Assembly: GCA_009859145.1 (NCBI GenBank)
Contig: VRVR01000040.1
Span: 62,001 to 126,000 of the forward strand
Direction: 5' to 3'
Length of the DNA: 64,000 nt
Source of the DNA: Andalucia godoyi
Taxonomy: Eukaryota; Discoba; Jakobea; Jakobida; Andaluciidae
Of the stretch, positions 41,232-50,545 are shown in pieces. Below the pieces are notes generated by a model. It had not been told where the DNA came from. It was given only the letters and a program-made list of their open reading frames with translations, and did not search any database. The position numbers and the translations under genes were made by a program. The stretch's first letter is position 1, and each line of letters begins with the position of its first letter.

Positions 41232-41982
41232 TTTTTTTTCTTCTTCTTTTTTTCACGGTTCCGTCAACTGATTATTACGTATGTCGATTTTCTCGTGTTC
41301 TTTCTTTTGTTTTTTTCTTCTTTTTGTATAGGATCGCGACGAAAGTAAGAAGAACAGAGCACAGCGATAGAGCAAACCAGACGAAAAGTTACGATTGAGA
41401 AGAAATTCAAAAGGTTCAAGTCAAGTCTTTCAGACGAACGCAGCGGCCAGCAGAATCGACGGACATACGACAGACGGGAAGAAAAATGGGGGGAAGAAAC
41501 CATGTCTTGGGGAAAAATACATTCTCTACAACAGCTTGCAAATGAGGAACTGGAGGGCTGGGGTCCGACTTCCCAAAATGGGATATCGGTTCGCTGTCAA
41601 CATCTTTCAACAGCTTGGCGGAACGAACTTCCACAAATGTTCTGGAGAAATTGCCATTTCGGGGATTTAAAGAAAACAGCGGATGACAAGACAGCCCGAA
41701 ATGTCATCCACGACTGTACATTGTTTCAGCTATGTTCTCGATTCTTTCTCATTTTTTCCTGTTCTTTCTGCTTTGTGCTCTCTGTTTTCGACTACCTCCA
41801 ATGAATGACGGCAATTCGACGACAATAACAGCAGCAAACAGTATCAACACCAGCCATAACCATATCCACTGAAAAACCAGAAGAAGGGAACAACGGTGAG
41901 CAAAAAGCAAAAGCAACGGATATTGTTGTTTTGTTTTGAATTAATTTATTACTTTTATATTTTTAAATTAGTTGCGCGAAGG
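41232..41982. promoter_or_regulatory. Divergent intergenic region
   Basis: Between Rpt6 and the BTB-GAF gene. Mixed purine-rich (41340-41500) and T-rich sections, then an AT-rich stretch ending in AAATTAG at 41961-41971 just before the BTB-GAF start, which could be the end of a leader intron. No separate gene is supported. Confidence 0.45.
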
Positions 41983-43809
41983 ATGATTGATGTGGAACGG
42001 TTTTTCAATTCGGATCAGTTTGCGGATGTTCTTTTTGTGACTCGATCAAATGACCGAGTTCCTGCGCATCGTGTCATTCTTTCTTGTGGATCTGTTTTTT
42101 TCAGAACACTGTTTGAAGCATACAAGTCGCTGGGCCCGCCGATTCTTGTTCCGTTGACGGAGGTCGACACGCAGACGTTTCTGAATGTACTTCAGTTTCT
42201 CTATACTTCACACTGCACTCTGGGGCTTGAGAATGTCGTTGCTGTTTTTGGGCTGTCGGTGGCATTTAGTCTTTCTGATCTGCAGACGTACTGCGTCGAC
42301 TTTCTTTCATCGTGCATGCCGATCGAGCAAGTGTGGCAAGTGCTGGATCAAACCATCAAGATCCAAGGATCAGACTCTATGCTTGCGCAGCTGTGTTCAA
42401 GAACAATTTCACGCCGACTGGATCTCATGTGTCGAGGTGGCAGTGGCAGTGGTAGTGGTAGTGGTAGTGGCAGCATGCCGGCCACAGTGCAACCTGTGTC
42501 TCGTCCAACACAGTTTTCAAGAGGTGATTTTGCGGTCTGCAATGAACTCTTCAAGTCGTCGACGGGCTCGCTGAGCCCCGTCAACCATGTTTCTCCTTCG
42601 CAAAGCGTGGGTTCTCTGGGATTTATCGGGAGCAGCCGCAGCCTGGAAATCGACGGGGACTCGGTCGACGAGAGATCATCAGACATAGGATCTTTCGGAA
42701 GTGATCGAAAGCCCCCGTTTGAAAGAACTTCGCTGTCCACCAACAACGGAGCAACAATTCCCATTCAGGTGCTGCTCAAGGAGGCAAAGCCCTCGGATGT
42801 GGGAATCCAGCAAAAGCTGCTACATGACGGTGACGATGTCGGATCCCCCTTTGCAGATGAGAAGAATCCTCCAACGCTTACCATTGGAAACACCGCGGAG
42901 GGTCTTGGGCTTGTGTTTCTGCATTGTGTGAATTCGATTACGCGAATGATGAAGGCTGAGCGGTCCGGGCTGTATCTCTACGATGCTTCGCAGAATGAGC
43001 TTTTCTCAAAGGTTGCAGTTGGCGCGCAGGAGCAGCGAATCCCGCGGGGCCGAGCGGGGCTCATCGGGACGTGTTTTGAATCGGGCCTGGTGATTCTGTG
43101 CGACGATGTGTACAAGCATGAGAAGTTTGACCCGGAAATCGAAGAGCTTCCGGGGTTCCGCACGCGCTCAGTTTTGCTTGCTCCGGTAAAGACTCGGAAT
43201 TCCGGGCATGCCGCGGGTGTCGTGGTGCTTCGAAACAAACGATCAGGTGAACCGTTTGATCAGAGCGATGCGAAGCAAGTACGGGGTTTTGTGCATGTGC
43301 TTGCCGGTGTCATTGACCAGGTTCTCCAAGATCGGTCCGAGCTGCTAATGGACAAGGTGTTTCTCGTTCCCGCACATGTGCACGAAGATGGTGTGGAAGA
43401 ACACGGCGTAAAGCCGCTCGTGCGGCGCCGTCCGCTTGCCAAGCTTCCGCGGGAGTTCATTTCTGCCAACAAGGTTGCGCAGCTTCACCAGCAACCACAG
43501 CAAATTCCCTTTGTTCCGTCGGCTCCATCTACTACTTCATCTACTTCTACTGCCTCGGCTGCTTCGTCTGCCCAGTTGGGACCGACTGTTGCAGAGATTG
43601 CAGGAGAGAAGGCGACAACGGCTGATTCGGGCAGAGTGGCAAAAAGTCGGAAGCGCGGTGTGCAAGCATCGTTTCCGGGAGTCGGCTCATTTGGCGTCTC
43701 GAACCCTGCTCAAACAGATCAGCAGGGTTTCTCTCACTTTCGCATTCCGCGATTCGAACTCACCACTTTTACGGAAACCTCTGCCAAACAAAAGAAACCA
43801 TATACGTAG
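41983..43809 (+). CDS. BTB/POZ-GAF fusion protein
   Basis: 608 residues. Residues 1-115 form a BTB/POZ domain: FADVLFVTRSNDRVPAHRV, ILSCGSVFFRTLF, then LQFLYTSHCTL, the usual order of conserved strands and helices. BTB domains dimerise and often bring Cullin-3. A Ser/Gly linker (about 150-165) and a disordered part follow. Residues about 300-445 resemble a GAF domain, with SITRMMKAERSGLYLYD, a G-L-I-G-T-C-F-E-S-G turn, SVLLAPVK and AGVVVLRNK, as in small-molecule-binding GAF domains of phosphodiesterases and sensors. The tail is Gln/Ser/Thr-rich. The start was set at 41983 since upstream codons lie in an AT-rich run. Ligand and partner are unknown. Confidence 0.75.
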   Translation: MIDVERFFNSDQFADVLFVTRSNDRVPAHRVILSCGSVFFRTLFEAYKSLGPPILVPLTEVDTQTFLNVLQFLYTSHCTLGLENVVAVFGLSVAFSLSDLQTYCVDFLSSCMPIEQVWQVLDQTIKIQGSDSMLAQLCSRTISRRLDLMCRGGSGSGSGSGSGSMPATVQPVSRPTQFSRGDFAVCNELFKSSTGSLSPVNHVSPSQSVGSLGFIGSSRSLEIDGDSVDERSSDIGSFGSDRKPPFERTSLSTNNGATIPIQVLLKEAKPSDVGIQQKLLHDGDDVGSPFADEKNPPTLTIGNTAEGLGLVFLHCVNSITRMMKAERSGLYLYDASQNELFSKVAVGAQEQRIPRGRAGLIGTCFESGLVILCDDVYKHEKFDPEIEELPGFRTRSVLLAPVKTRNSGHAAGVVVLRNKRSGEPFDQSDAKQVRGFVHVLAGVIDQVLQDRSELLMDKVFLVPAHVHEDGVEEHGVKPLVRRRPLAKLPREFISANKVAQLHQQPQQIPFVPSAPSTTSSTSTASAASSAQLGPTVAEIAGEKATTADSGRVAKSRKRGVQASFPGVGSFGVSNPAQTDQQGFSHFRIPRFELTTFTETSAKQKKPYT

Positions 43810-43883
43810 GCCACGTGGTACACCACGGTTTTGCCTGTTATTATGTACAAAGAAGGTTTACAAAAATGCAAAACGAAAACCGA

Positions 43884-43921
<38 letters not shown>

Positions 43922-44019
43922 GCTGTTGCTGGTGCATGACTATAAAAAAATGCGGTTGTGCATGGAGGCACGCTGAGAATTTCCGTCGACATCGTGAGCC
44001 CATGGGGTTTCCTCGGAAT
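43810..44019. repeat. Convergent spacer with (AAT)n microsatellite
   Basis: About twelve AAT/ATA units at 43885-43920 between two converging genes. Confidence 0.85.
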
Positions 44020-44805
44020 TTACTCGAGGAGATGCTTGCTAAGCAGGCGCAAGAAACAGAAGGCCGGGAAGTGGAGAAGTCCATTTCCGATTGCAACGAG
44101 CCCGAGCAAGTAGATCAATCCTGGTGCTTCGTTCAATCGATGCAGCCACTCAAACGGCACATCCTTGAACATCTCGTGGCCCATGTTGATATTCAGATAG
44201 TACGGAGTCCCGTCGTCCAAAAAGGCGGATTTTGGTGCTGCATATCTGCCAAGCGCCGACAAGAAGAAGCACATCCCTATCGACGCAACAAAATCAGACC
44301 ACTTCAATCCACCCGATCGATAAAACATCAGCAGCGTGAGTGGGACGTAGAAGATGTGATGCCCTGTCGAATAGATTTCTAAATCCGAGGTTTCGGGCCA
44401 CGCAAGATACGCAGCTGGTCCCGCTGGAACATATGACGTGAGCAGCATGAACAGAACCTCAGTTCCCCACACAACATGGTCGAAGAATATTGTGATAAAG
44501 CACACCGCAACAAGTTTGCGAGAACGAATTAGCAGCCCAACACCTGAGAATAAGAGGCAGAAGTTGCACGCCCAGTAGATGTCATAGAATCCGGTGGTGC
44601 CGCGAATCACGTAGCGGACAGGCATCAAAAATGCAACGTAGAGAATGTAAAACACGCCAAGAAACTTTGCAAATCGTGGAAAATACCATGTGTCTGCTGG
44701 TCTCTGTTTTGAGAATGATGAACGACTACGCCGCCGATCTGAGGAACCTACAGATGGTCTCCGCGCGGATCCGCCAAAGTTCGGATTTCGATGATGCACC
44801 GGCAT
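44020..44805 (-). CDS. Polytopic membrane protein, family not recognised
   Basis: 261 residues. After a basic Ser/Arg-rich cytosolic start (1-40) there are about six or seven hydrophobic spans. Polar residues lie in or near the membrane: YDIYWACNFCLL, FFDHVVWGTEVLF, STGHHIFYVPLTLLMFY and a hydrophilic loop with NINMGHEMFKD and a Leu-His-Arg. Conserved-looking His, Asp and Glu residues could be an active site or ion path. The protein ends at a short KHLLE tail. No transporter or enzyme family motif was recognised. Confidence 0.7.
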   Translation of the reverse strand: MPVHHRNPNFGGSARRPSVGSSDRRRSRSSFSKQRPADTWYFPRFAKFLGVFYILYVAFLMPVRYVIRGTTGFYDIYWACNFCLLFSGVGLLIRSRKLVAVCFITIFFDHVVWGTEVLFMLLTSYVPAGPAAYLAWPETSDLEIYSTGHHIFYVPLTLLMFYRSGGLKWSDFVASIGMCFFLSALGRYAAPKSAFLDDGTPYYLNINMGHEMFKDVPFEWLHRLNEAPGLIYLLGLVAIGNGLLHFPAFCFLRLLSKHLLE

Positions 44806-45618
44806 CGTGTGTGTGTATGGATACCCTCAAAGAGGAAATCTTAAGAGGAATGGAAACAGCAATGGTTATGATGATGGTAATGAAGATAGAACAACAGCTA
44901 CAGCTACAACTACTACAATGAAGAAAATGGAAAATCGACAAACTGGTGGTCGAAAAGAGTCTTTGCATCGTAAACTGACCATTGGAGCTTCGAGCGTCGT
45001 GGATTCGGTGTGGTTGACAGCTTTTCTTTTTTCTTCTCTATTATTTCCTGTTCTTGCTGAGCAAGCTGATGATCATCAAATCACGAAGATGTGATCGATT
45101 GTGTTTCGGAATGCGCTTTCAAGTCAGAGAACAAGAAGGAGCAAAGGCAAATGCGTCGTTCGCCGGTTACATTCTGTTTCTGCCACCGTTCATTTTTGAA
45201 TGTTGAATCGATTGGGGAATATGGTGGTTGCGACGCCCCTTTGATGCAGAGCAGTCTGCATTGAAGAGTTAGTGCTCGCCTCCCTCAAATAAATAACATG
45301 TGGCTTGGATCTGTCTTCGGTGACAGCTTCGCCCGATGATCAGTAATGATGCATGTTTTTGGCGAGCGGTGGAACTGGGAGTACCGTTTGCAGCGTTAGA
45401 ACTGTTGTTATCGTCGTGTTTTATTTCGCTTTCGTCGCCTCGCCAAAATGCTTGAAACTCTGACGTAGGGAAATTTATCCAGATCCGGTTTACACGAACG
45501 ATCCGAGAAGAAGCACGGTGTTTTTCAAAGCCAGGTGCTTTGGAAACGGACCGCGAACGACGCTACAAATAGCGCCCGACTTGGCGAAATCAAGCGAATT
45601 GCCATGCTGCTGCATTCT
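44806..45618. other. Intergenic region containing a candidate structured RNA element
   Basis: Between two minus-strand genes. Besides the element at 45230-45369 (listed separately) there is no clear gene. A 95-codon frame near 44807 has no family-like pattern. Confidence 0.55.
45230..45369 (+). ncRNA. Dispersed element, copy 1: candidate structured RNA or small mobile element
   Basis: 140 bases that recur at 56792-56912 in the same orientation. Common blocks include TTGATGCAGAGCA, TCTGCATTGAAGAGTT, TCGGTGACAGCTT, and GATGATCA with TAATGAT, ending GGCGAGCGG. Base pairing visible: a hairpin ATGCAGA/TCTGCAT (45244-45250 with 45255-45261, four-base loop), extendable by G-T pairs, and a closing stem GCTCGCC (45274-45280) with GGCGAGC (45361-45367). 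Compared with copy 2 it has about 12 extra bases inside the closing stem. The strand is chosen arbitrarily from the G-T pairing. No match to tRNA, 5S, U1-U6 or SRP signatures was seen. Confidence 0.45.
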
Positions 45619-47535
45619 CTACACACTCGCATTGCTCGACAAAAGGGACGCCGCAATCCTCTGATTTTGTGCTTGTGCTTGCTCCAGAATGGTTGGAGGA
45701 ACGTGCGATCCAAACGTGCTCTGCAGATATGTGATAGCGGCGTCGGTTTCTTCTCTCCACTCTTGCAAGTTCACGGCAAAGAGCTTGGCGATCGTCTCGG
45801 ATGAAATGTCCAGGCCTTCGAGATCCAGGCTTTCCCGAGTCGGAATGTACCCAATAGGAGTCTTCGTCGCGGTTGCAGAATCCTCGCGCGGACGACGGCA
45901 CCGTTCCAAAATCCACTTGACAACTCGCGCATTCTCCGAGAACCCAGGCCACAGAAACGCATTGTTCTCGTCTCTGCGGAACCAGTTGACGTAGAAGAAT
46001 CGTGGCTGCTTATCCTCGCTGGGGAACTGAGCACCAATCTTGACCCAATGTCCGAAGTAGTCCCCCATGTTGTATGCGCAGAACGGCAGCATTGCAAATG
46101 GATCGTATCGAAGAGCTCCGACTGCAGTGTCGGCGGCGGCTGTTCCTTCTGATCGCATCGTCGATCCCAAAAATACCCCGTGATCCCATGAAAGCGCTTC
46201 GAATACAAGAGGAACCGTGCGACTTCGGCGCCCACCAAACAAAATTGCGGAAAGAGGAACACCTTCAGGATCCTTGTGGGCAATGTCGTACGTTGGGCAC
46301 TGTTGGATTGGTGCCGTAAACCGAGCATTAGGATGCGCCACGACAGCTCCTTTTCCGGCAACAAAAGGCTTGCCTTGCCAGTCAATCACTCCCGCAGGAA
46401 CCTCCTTGGTCAATCCTTCCCACCAAACATCACCATCTGGAGTCAAGCCGACGTTGGTAAAGATCGCGTTCTCGCGAATAGCGCTGATCGCATTGGGCAG
46501 AGTCCTGTTTCCGCAGCCGGGGGCAACTCCAAAAATACCCTGTTCGGGATTGATTGCGTACATCCTGCCGTCCTTTTCCGGGCGCACACGAGCCCACATG
46601 ATATCGTCCCCGACACACTCCCATTTCCATCCCGGGATGGCAACACTCAGCATGGCCAGATTGGTCTTTCCGCAAGACGACGGAAACGCGGCCGCAATGT
46701 ACTGTTTGGGCTGTCCCGGAACCGTAATTCCGGCTACGAGCATGTGCTCGGCAAGAGCATTTCCTTGTTTTCTGGACAGAATCGAGGCAATCCGGAGCGC
46801 GAAGCACTTCTTGCCGAGAAGGGCATTTCCGCCATACCCAGAACCATACGACACAATCATGTGACCGTATGCGTCGTCCGGGAAGTGCGTTATAAACTTG
46901 ATTCCATCACGATCGCACGGCCAGGCGGGAGCTTCGATGTCAAGATGCATGTGCTCGTGCTTGTGGATTGGACAACCCACACTGTGAACACACGGGACAA
47001 ACTCCTGGGCATGGTTCTTCAAATACGGAAGCACGGCATCTCCCATGATGGTCATGATCCGCATAGAGACAACCACATAGGCGGAATCCGTGATCTGCAC
47101 GCCAACATGACTGAGCGGCGATCCCAGGGGTCCCATGACGAATGGAATGACATACAGCGTGCGTCCAACCATTGCGCCATTCATGAGGCCTTTAATCTTT
47201 GGCATCATTTCGCCTGGATACCGCCAATTGTTCGTGGGACCAGCATCCTCTGGCTCTTCGCAGCAAATGAACGTCCGCGCCTCGACACGTGCGACATCTG
47301 AAGGAGCAGATCTTGCAAGATACGAATTGGGACGCTTGTGTTCGTTCAGACGGATGAACGATCCTTCGTTAACCAGTTGTTCAGAGAGCATTTTCGACTC
47401 TTCCGCAGAACCGCTGCACCAGCGAACCGCGTCTGGATCGCAAATGTCAATCCAAGTTTTTAGAAACGACATCAGCTTTGTATTTCCGTTCGTCTTTTCT
47501 GCAACAGTTGCGTAGAAATCATCGAACTTTGACAT
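45619..47535 (-). CDS. PCK1: Phosphoenolpyruvate carboxykinase, GTP type
   Basis: 638 residues; animal GTP-PEPCK is about 622-640. It converts oxaloacetate and GTP to phosphoenolpyruvate, CO2 and GDP, the entry step of gluconeogenesis. Present are the substrate loop FVMGPLGSPLSHVGVQITDS, the GTP-type P-loop FPSSCGKTN with its reactive Cys, the metal-binding VGDDIMWAR, GYGGNALLGKKCFALRIAS, and the nucleotide-binding stretch FGGRRSRTVPLVFE. The P-loop has Ser where many relatives have Ala (SACGKTN). No targeting peptide is obvious, so a cytosolic enzyme is likely. The start at 47535 is the first ATG before the conserved N-terminus. The GTP class is typical of animals and several protists, while fungi and plants mostly use the ATP class. 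Confidence 0.96.
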   Translation of the reverse strand: MSKFDDFYATVAEKTNGNTKLMSFLKTWIDICDPDAVRWCSGSAEESKMLSEQLVNEGSFIRLNEHKRPNSYLARSAPSDVARVEARTFICCEEPEDAGPTNNWRYPGEMMPKIKGLMNGAMVGRTLYVIPFVMGPLGSPLSHVGVQITDSAYVVVSMRIMTIMGDAVLPYLKNHAQEFVPCVHSVGCPIHKHEHMHLDIEAPAWPCDRDGIKFITHFPDDAYGHMIVSYGSGYGGNALLGKKCFALRIASILSRKQGNALAEHMLVAGITVPGQPKQYIAAAFPSSCGKTNLAMLSVAIPGWKWECVGDDIMWARVRPEKDGRMYAINPEQGIFGVAPGCGNRTLPNAISAIRENAIFTNVGLTPDGDVWWEGLTKEVPAGVIDWQGKPFVAGKGAVVAHPNARFTAPIQQCPTYDIAHKDPEGVPLSAILFGGRRSRTVPLVFEALSWDHGVFLGSTMRSEGTAAADTAVGALRYDPFAMLPFCAYNMGDYFGHWVKIGAQFPSEDKQPRFFYVNWFRRDENNAFLWPGFSENARVVKWILERCRRPREDSATATKTPIGYIPTRESLDLEGLDISSETIAKLFAVNLQEWREETDAAITYLQSTFGSHVPPTILEQAQAQNQRIAASLLSSNASV

Positions 47536-47932
47536 TGTGAACACGTTCTTCTCTTCCTCGCCGCCTCTTTCGTGTTTTTTTTTTTTTTTTTTTTGCCTGC
47601 TTCAAAATGTAGTGCTTCAATGAAAAAAGCTCTTTAAATAAATAAAAAAGGGGATCAAAAGGTAAAAGAAGGATAGAAGACACAAAAAGACAAGGAAGGA
47701 CGCATTAATACGTTTTATTAAAAAACATGCGTTTATTTTTATACACCCTCTGAAAATGCACCAAAAATAGCAATGCCTGTCAGCAAATTTTCAAATATAG
47801 GAAGTAAAGCACCAAAAATTAAAAGAATTTAAAGAATTTAACTGTATTTTGTTTTTGTTTTTGTTTTTTAATATTTAAAAAAAAAAATGCATGAAACGAT
47901 ACAGACGTCGCTCGTTGGTTGTTGCGGACATG
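47536..47932. other. Intergenic, AT-rich
   Basis: Between two minus-strand genes. A T run of about 18 bases lies at 47577-47594, just upstream of the PEPCK start; the rest is A/T-rich with no gene visible. Confidence 0.6.
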
Positions 47933-50545
47933 CTAGCCGAGTGACACATGGTTCTTTCGAGTTGGCCCACGGCTCCAGTGACGCTCATCCTGTGCTAGAA
48001 AGTCCGATCGCACAAGCTTTGCACGGAAATTCAACCACTCATCAGAGTCGTCCATGAATCTCGTGTAGATGCCCTCTCGCAACTGACCACTCTTTGAAAA
48101 CACGGATGGCTGTGACAAGAGAGGAAGAAGCACGCTTTTCCAATCCTCCAAAGAACCGCGGTGATCGAGTAATACAGGAGTAAGAGCAATCGTGACTTCG
48201 TTCTGAGAAAACAACTCCTCCAGAGCCCTTCTGGAAAAAAACTTCCCATGCAGTCGATCAAAAATATCGAATGCAACAAAGAGATCTGGCAGAGCATCAT
48301 AATGCACCTTGTGGGTTGCGGCCATCCACTCTCCGTAAAGAACGTGGCGACCAGGCTCGAGAATACGGCACAGCTCTCCCTCATGTCGAGAAATCCACTT
48401 TTCCAACTCCCGGAACTGAGGATGCGATTCGGAATTCACAAAATGGGAGCGATTCTGGCAAATGACCTTGTATTCCGCTGAAAGGGAAATGCCAAGATTG
48501 GCCCCGTCGATCTTTTCTTCGACAATTACACGACCCGTCACGTCGCCGAACATACGTTCTGGACTTTCCGACATGATGAGATCGTCGCGGGTGGCAGAAC
48601 CGAGAGACAGGATGTGCGGTGTGCGCGGGAACTTGCTCAACGGCGCATCTGAACTGATTCCATCCTGCATAGGGGCCGCCCAGTCGACTCCGAACTGCTC
48701 AAAAAGAAAACTGGACAACTCGCCGTCTGTTTGAACCGTGTGTATAGAGGCAAAAACCGATCCCTCGGAGACGCTCGGTCGCTCAAACTTTCGATTCAGC
48801 ATCCGGATGACCGATTCTGCGCGAGAAGAATCCAGAGTAGGATGCCCCATTCGACGGGACGCTCTCTCTATGCATACATTCAAGAGCGTATCCATGACTA
48901 CAAGAATCTTTTCCCGAGAGCCACCCCATTCCGCAATTTGGGCTCTGTCCCGGACCGTTACATTGCAGCGATCGACAACAACCATTGTTTTCGAGTCGTG
49001 CACGACGGCCTGGATTTCCGCCTGTGTGGAGCGGCCCTTTTCCAGGTCATCCTGGCAAATGACAGCCACATTTTCAAAATGGTTGGAAAGAATGGTCGAT
49101 ATCGTCGATTTTCCAGATCCAGGCAACCCACACAAAATAATAATTGGCTGCTTTCCTCGGAGAACCATCGCCTTCTTCTTCTTCTTTTTCATTTCTGAGC
49201 CTTGCGCATCCTCTTGGTCTGCTGTCGTTATCAACTGGTGCGCAGCTCGAGTGTACTGTCTAACCGCATTCTCTTGCACCGCAGTCTCAATACTACCAGG
49301 CCTCAGCCTCCGAATGCCTTCGATAGCATCCTGAGAACTGAGAATGGGAGCATTCGGCGAAGTCAGAGCATCGCTCGCTGCAGAAAATCCAGTGTGCGAA
49401 AGCACTGCAGCCAGCAGAAGTCCCGTTCGCCCCTTGCCCCCTCCGCAGTGAACAACACACGGAGCAGTGGATGATAGTATCCAGCGAACGGAAGCCTGAA
49501 GAACCTGAGCAGCCGGGGCACCATAGTTCGCACACGGCACATGAAGGTACTCCATGGGCGGAATTCGCGTTTCTTGTGGCAAAGCATCCTCCATGATGGT
49601 CAGGACCCTTCGAATTCCAAGAGTGTACAGTGCTTGCAAATCCGAGGACGATCGTGGCAAGGACATTCCTGCTAGGAACTGCGGAATCACCCAGCTGAAG
49701 AAACGCGGCAGCTCGTGAAAACTCAGCTGCTTGTGAAGCGGTAATTCAACAAGCACATCATCCCTGTTGCGAGACCCATCTTCATCACAGTTGTTCCCGA
49801 CAAAGTAGGTGTTCCACTCTCTTTGCAGGAAACTGCGAATGCGATCGTCGAGACTTCGTCCGTGACGCTGGCTGTGAACAACTGCTTCTCTCAACAGTTC
49901 CGGTGATCGATGCCAAGATGTTTCCCATGTCAGGCAGTACTCCATCACGAGCTTGGCCGCATCGTGCCTGTCTTCCAAGTTCTCCGCATTCAGTACCGCA
50001 GTATTGGGGAAATGCAGCCATCGAGCCAAGGCTGCCCAATCTTTGGCCTTGAACGCGTTCTTGCACTCCGCATAGACATAGTCTATCGTTTGGTCTGCGG
50101 ACATGGAGCCCGAAGAAAAGAAAGCGCGCAGAGCCCGTAGGTGATGCTTCTCCATATCCTGCACAACCAGCAGCGTGTTCCACCGTACCATCCACTTTCC
50201 AAGGTTGTACTTGTCATTCCCATGATAGTCCGATCCACGGAGCCCCAGAGTAATATGAAACAGCCGTTTATCATCCGGACTCATTACGACTACGTACACC
50301 ACATCGTATGGAGCATTTGAATACCGCGCCATCCCCAGATCCACAACCCTCGACGGCGCACGATTCAATGGACCCTGTTCGTCCGCATCCATTGGACCGA
50401 TGGTCATGTGAAAATCCTGCGTTCCATCTCGCATATAGCGGTCTTGGCGGTAGCTTTCCAGACAAAACCCCTCCCATTTATGACCTATCGCATCAATCTC
50501 AGGACCAACAGCAGTCCAAAACCCTCTTCGACCGATCACCTCCAT
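47933..50545 (-). CDS. Multidomain RNA-repair enzyme: 2H-like, dual-specificity phosphatase, polynucleotide kinase and RNA ligase
   Basis: 870 residues in one exon. Residues 40-115 carry two H-x-T motifs (His46-Met-Thr48 and His97-Ile-Thr99), suggestive of a 2H phosphoesterase. Residues 280-435 form a dual-specificity phosphatase with active site HCGGGKGRTG (Cys367, Arg373); the usual general-acid Asp is not seen in the loop PCANYGAP. A Lys run links to a P-loop kinase: GLPGSGKS (Lys479) and VDRCN (525-528), as in polynucleotide and tRNA-ligase 5'-kinases. Residues 655-850 are an ATP-dependent RNA ligase with EKIDGANLG (Lys678), Asn698-Arg699, YGEWMA, FVAFDIFD, REGIYTRF and RAKLVRS, the nucleotidyltransferase motifs I to V. 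Together they could trim, phosphorylate and join broken RNA ends. Each activity is inferred from motifs; the 2H call is the weakest. Confidence 0.85.
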   Translation of the reverse strand: MEVIGRRGFWTAVGPEIDAIGHKWEGFCLESYRQDRYMRDGTQDFHMTIGPMDADEQGPLNRAPSRVVDLGMARYSNAPYDVVYVVVMSPDDKRLFHITLGLRGSDYHGNDKYNLGKWMVRWNTLLVVQDMEKHHLRALRAFFSSGSMSADQTIDYVYAECKNAFKAKDWAALARWLHFPNTAVLNAENLEDRHDAAKLVMEYCLTWETSWHRSPELLREAVVHSQRHGRSLDDRIRSFLQREWNTYFVGNNCDEDGSRNRDDVLVELPLHKQLSFHELPRFFSWVIPQFLAGMSLPRSSSDLQALYTLGIRRVLTIMEDALPQETRIPPMEYLHVPCANYGAPAAQVLQASVRWILSSTAPCVVHCGGGKGRTGLLLAAVLSHTGFSAASDALTSPNAPILSSQDAIEGIRRLRPGSIETAVQENAVRQYTRAAHQLITTADQEDAQGSEMKKKKKKAMVLRGKQPIIILCGLPGSGKSTISTILSNHFENVAVICQDDLEKGRSTQAEIQAVVHDSKTMVVVDRCNVTVRDRAQIAEWGGSREKILVVMDTLLNVCIERASRRMGHPTLDSSRAESVIRMLNRKFERPSVSEGSVFASIHTVQTDGELSSFLFEQFGVDWAAPMQDGISSDAPLSKFPRTPHILSLGSATRDDLIMSESPERMFGDVTGRVIVEEKIDGANLGISLSAEYKVICQNRSHFVNSESHPQFRELEKWISRHEGELCRILEPGRHVLYGEWMAATHKVHYDALPDLFVAFDIFDRLHGKFFSRRALEELFSQNEVTIALTPVLLDHRGSLEDWKSVLLPLLSQPSVFSKSGQLREGIYTRFMDDSDEWLNFRAKLVRSDFLAQDERHWSRGPTRKNHVSLG

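Noticed and set aside
44807-45094. 95-codon plus-strand frame with one hydrophobic stretch
   Set aside because: Composition is repeat-derived at the start and it overlaps the leader of the divergent membrane-protein gene; nothing else supports it.
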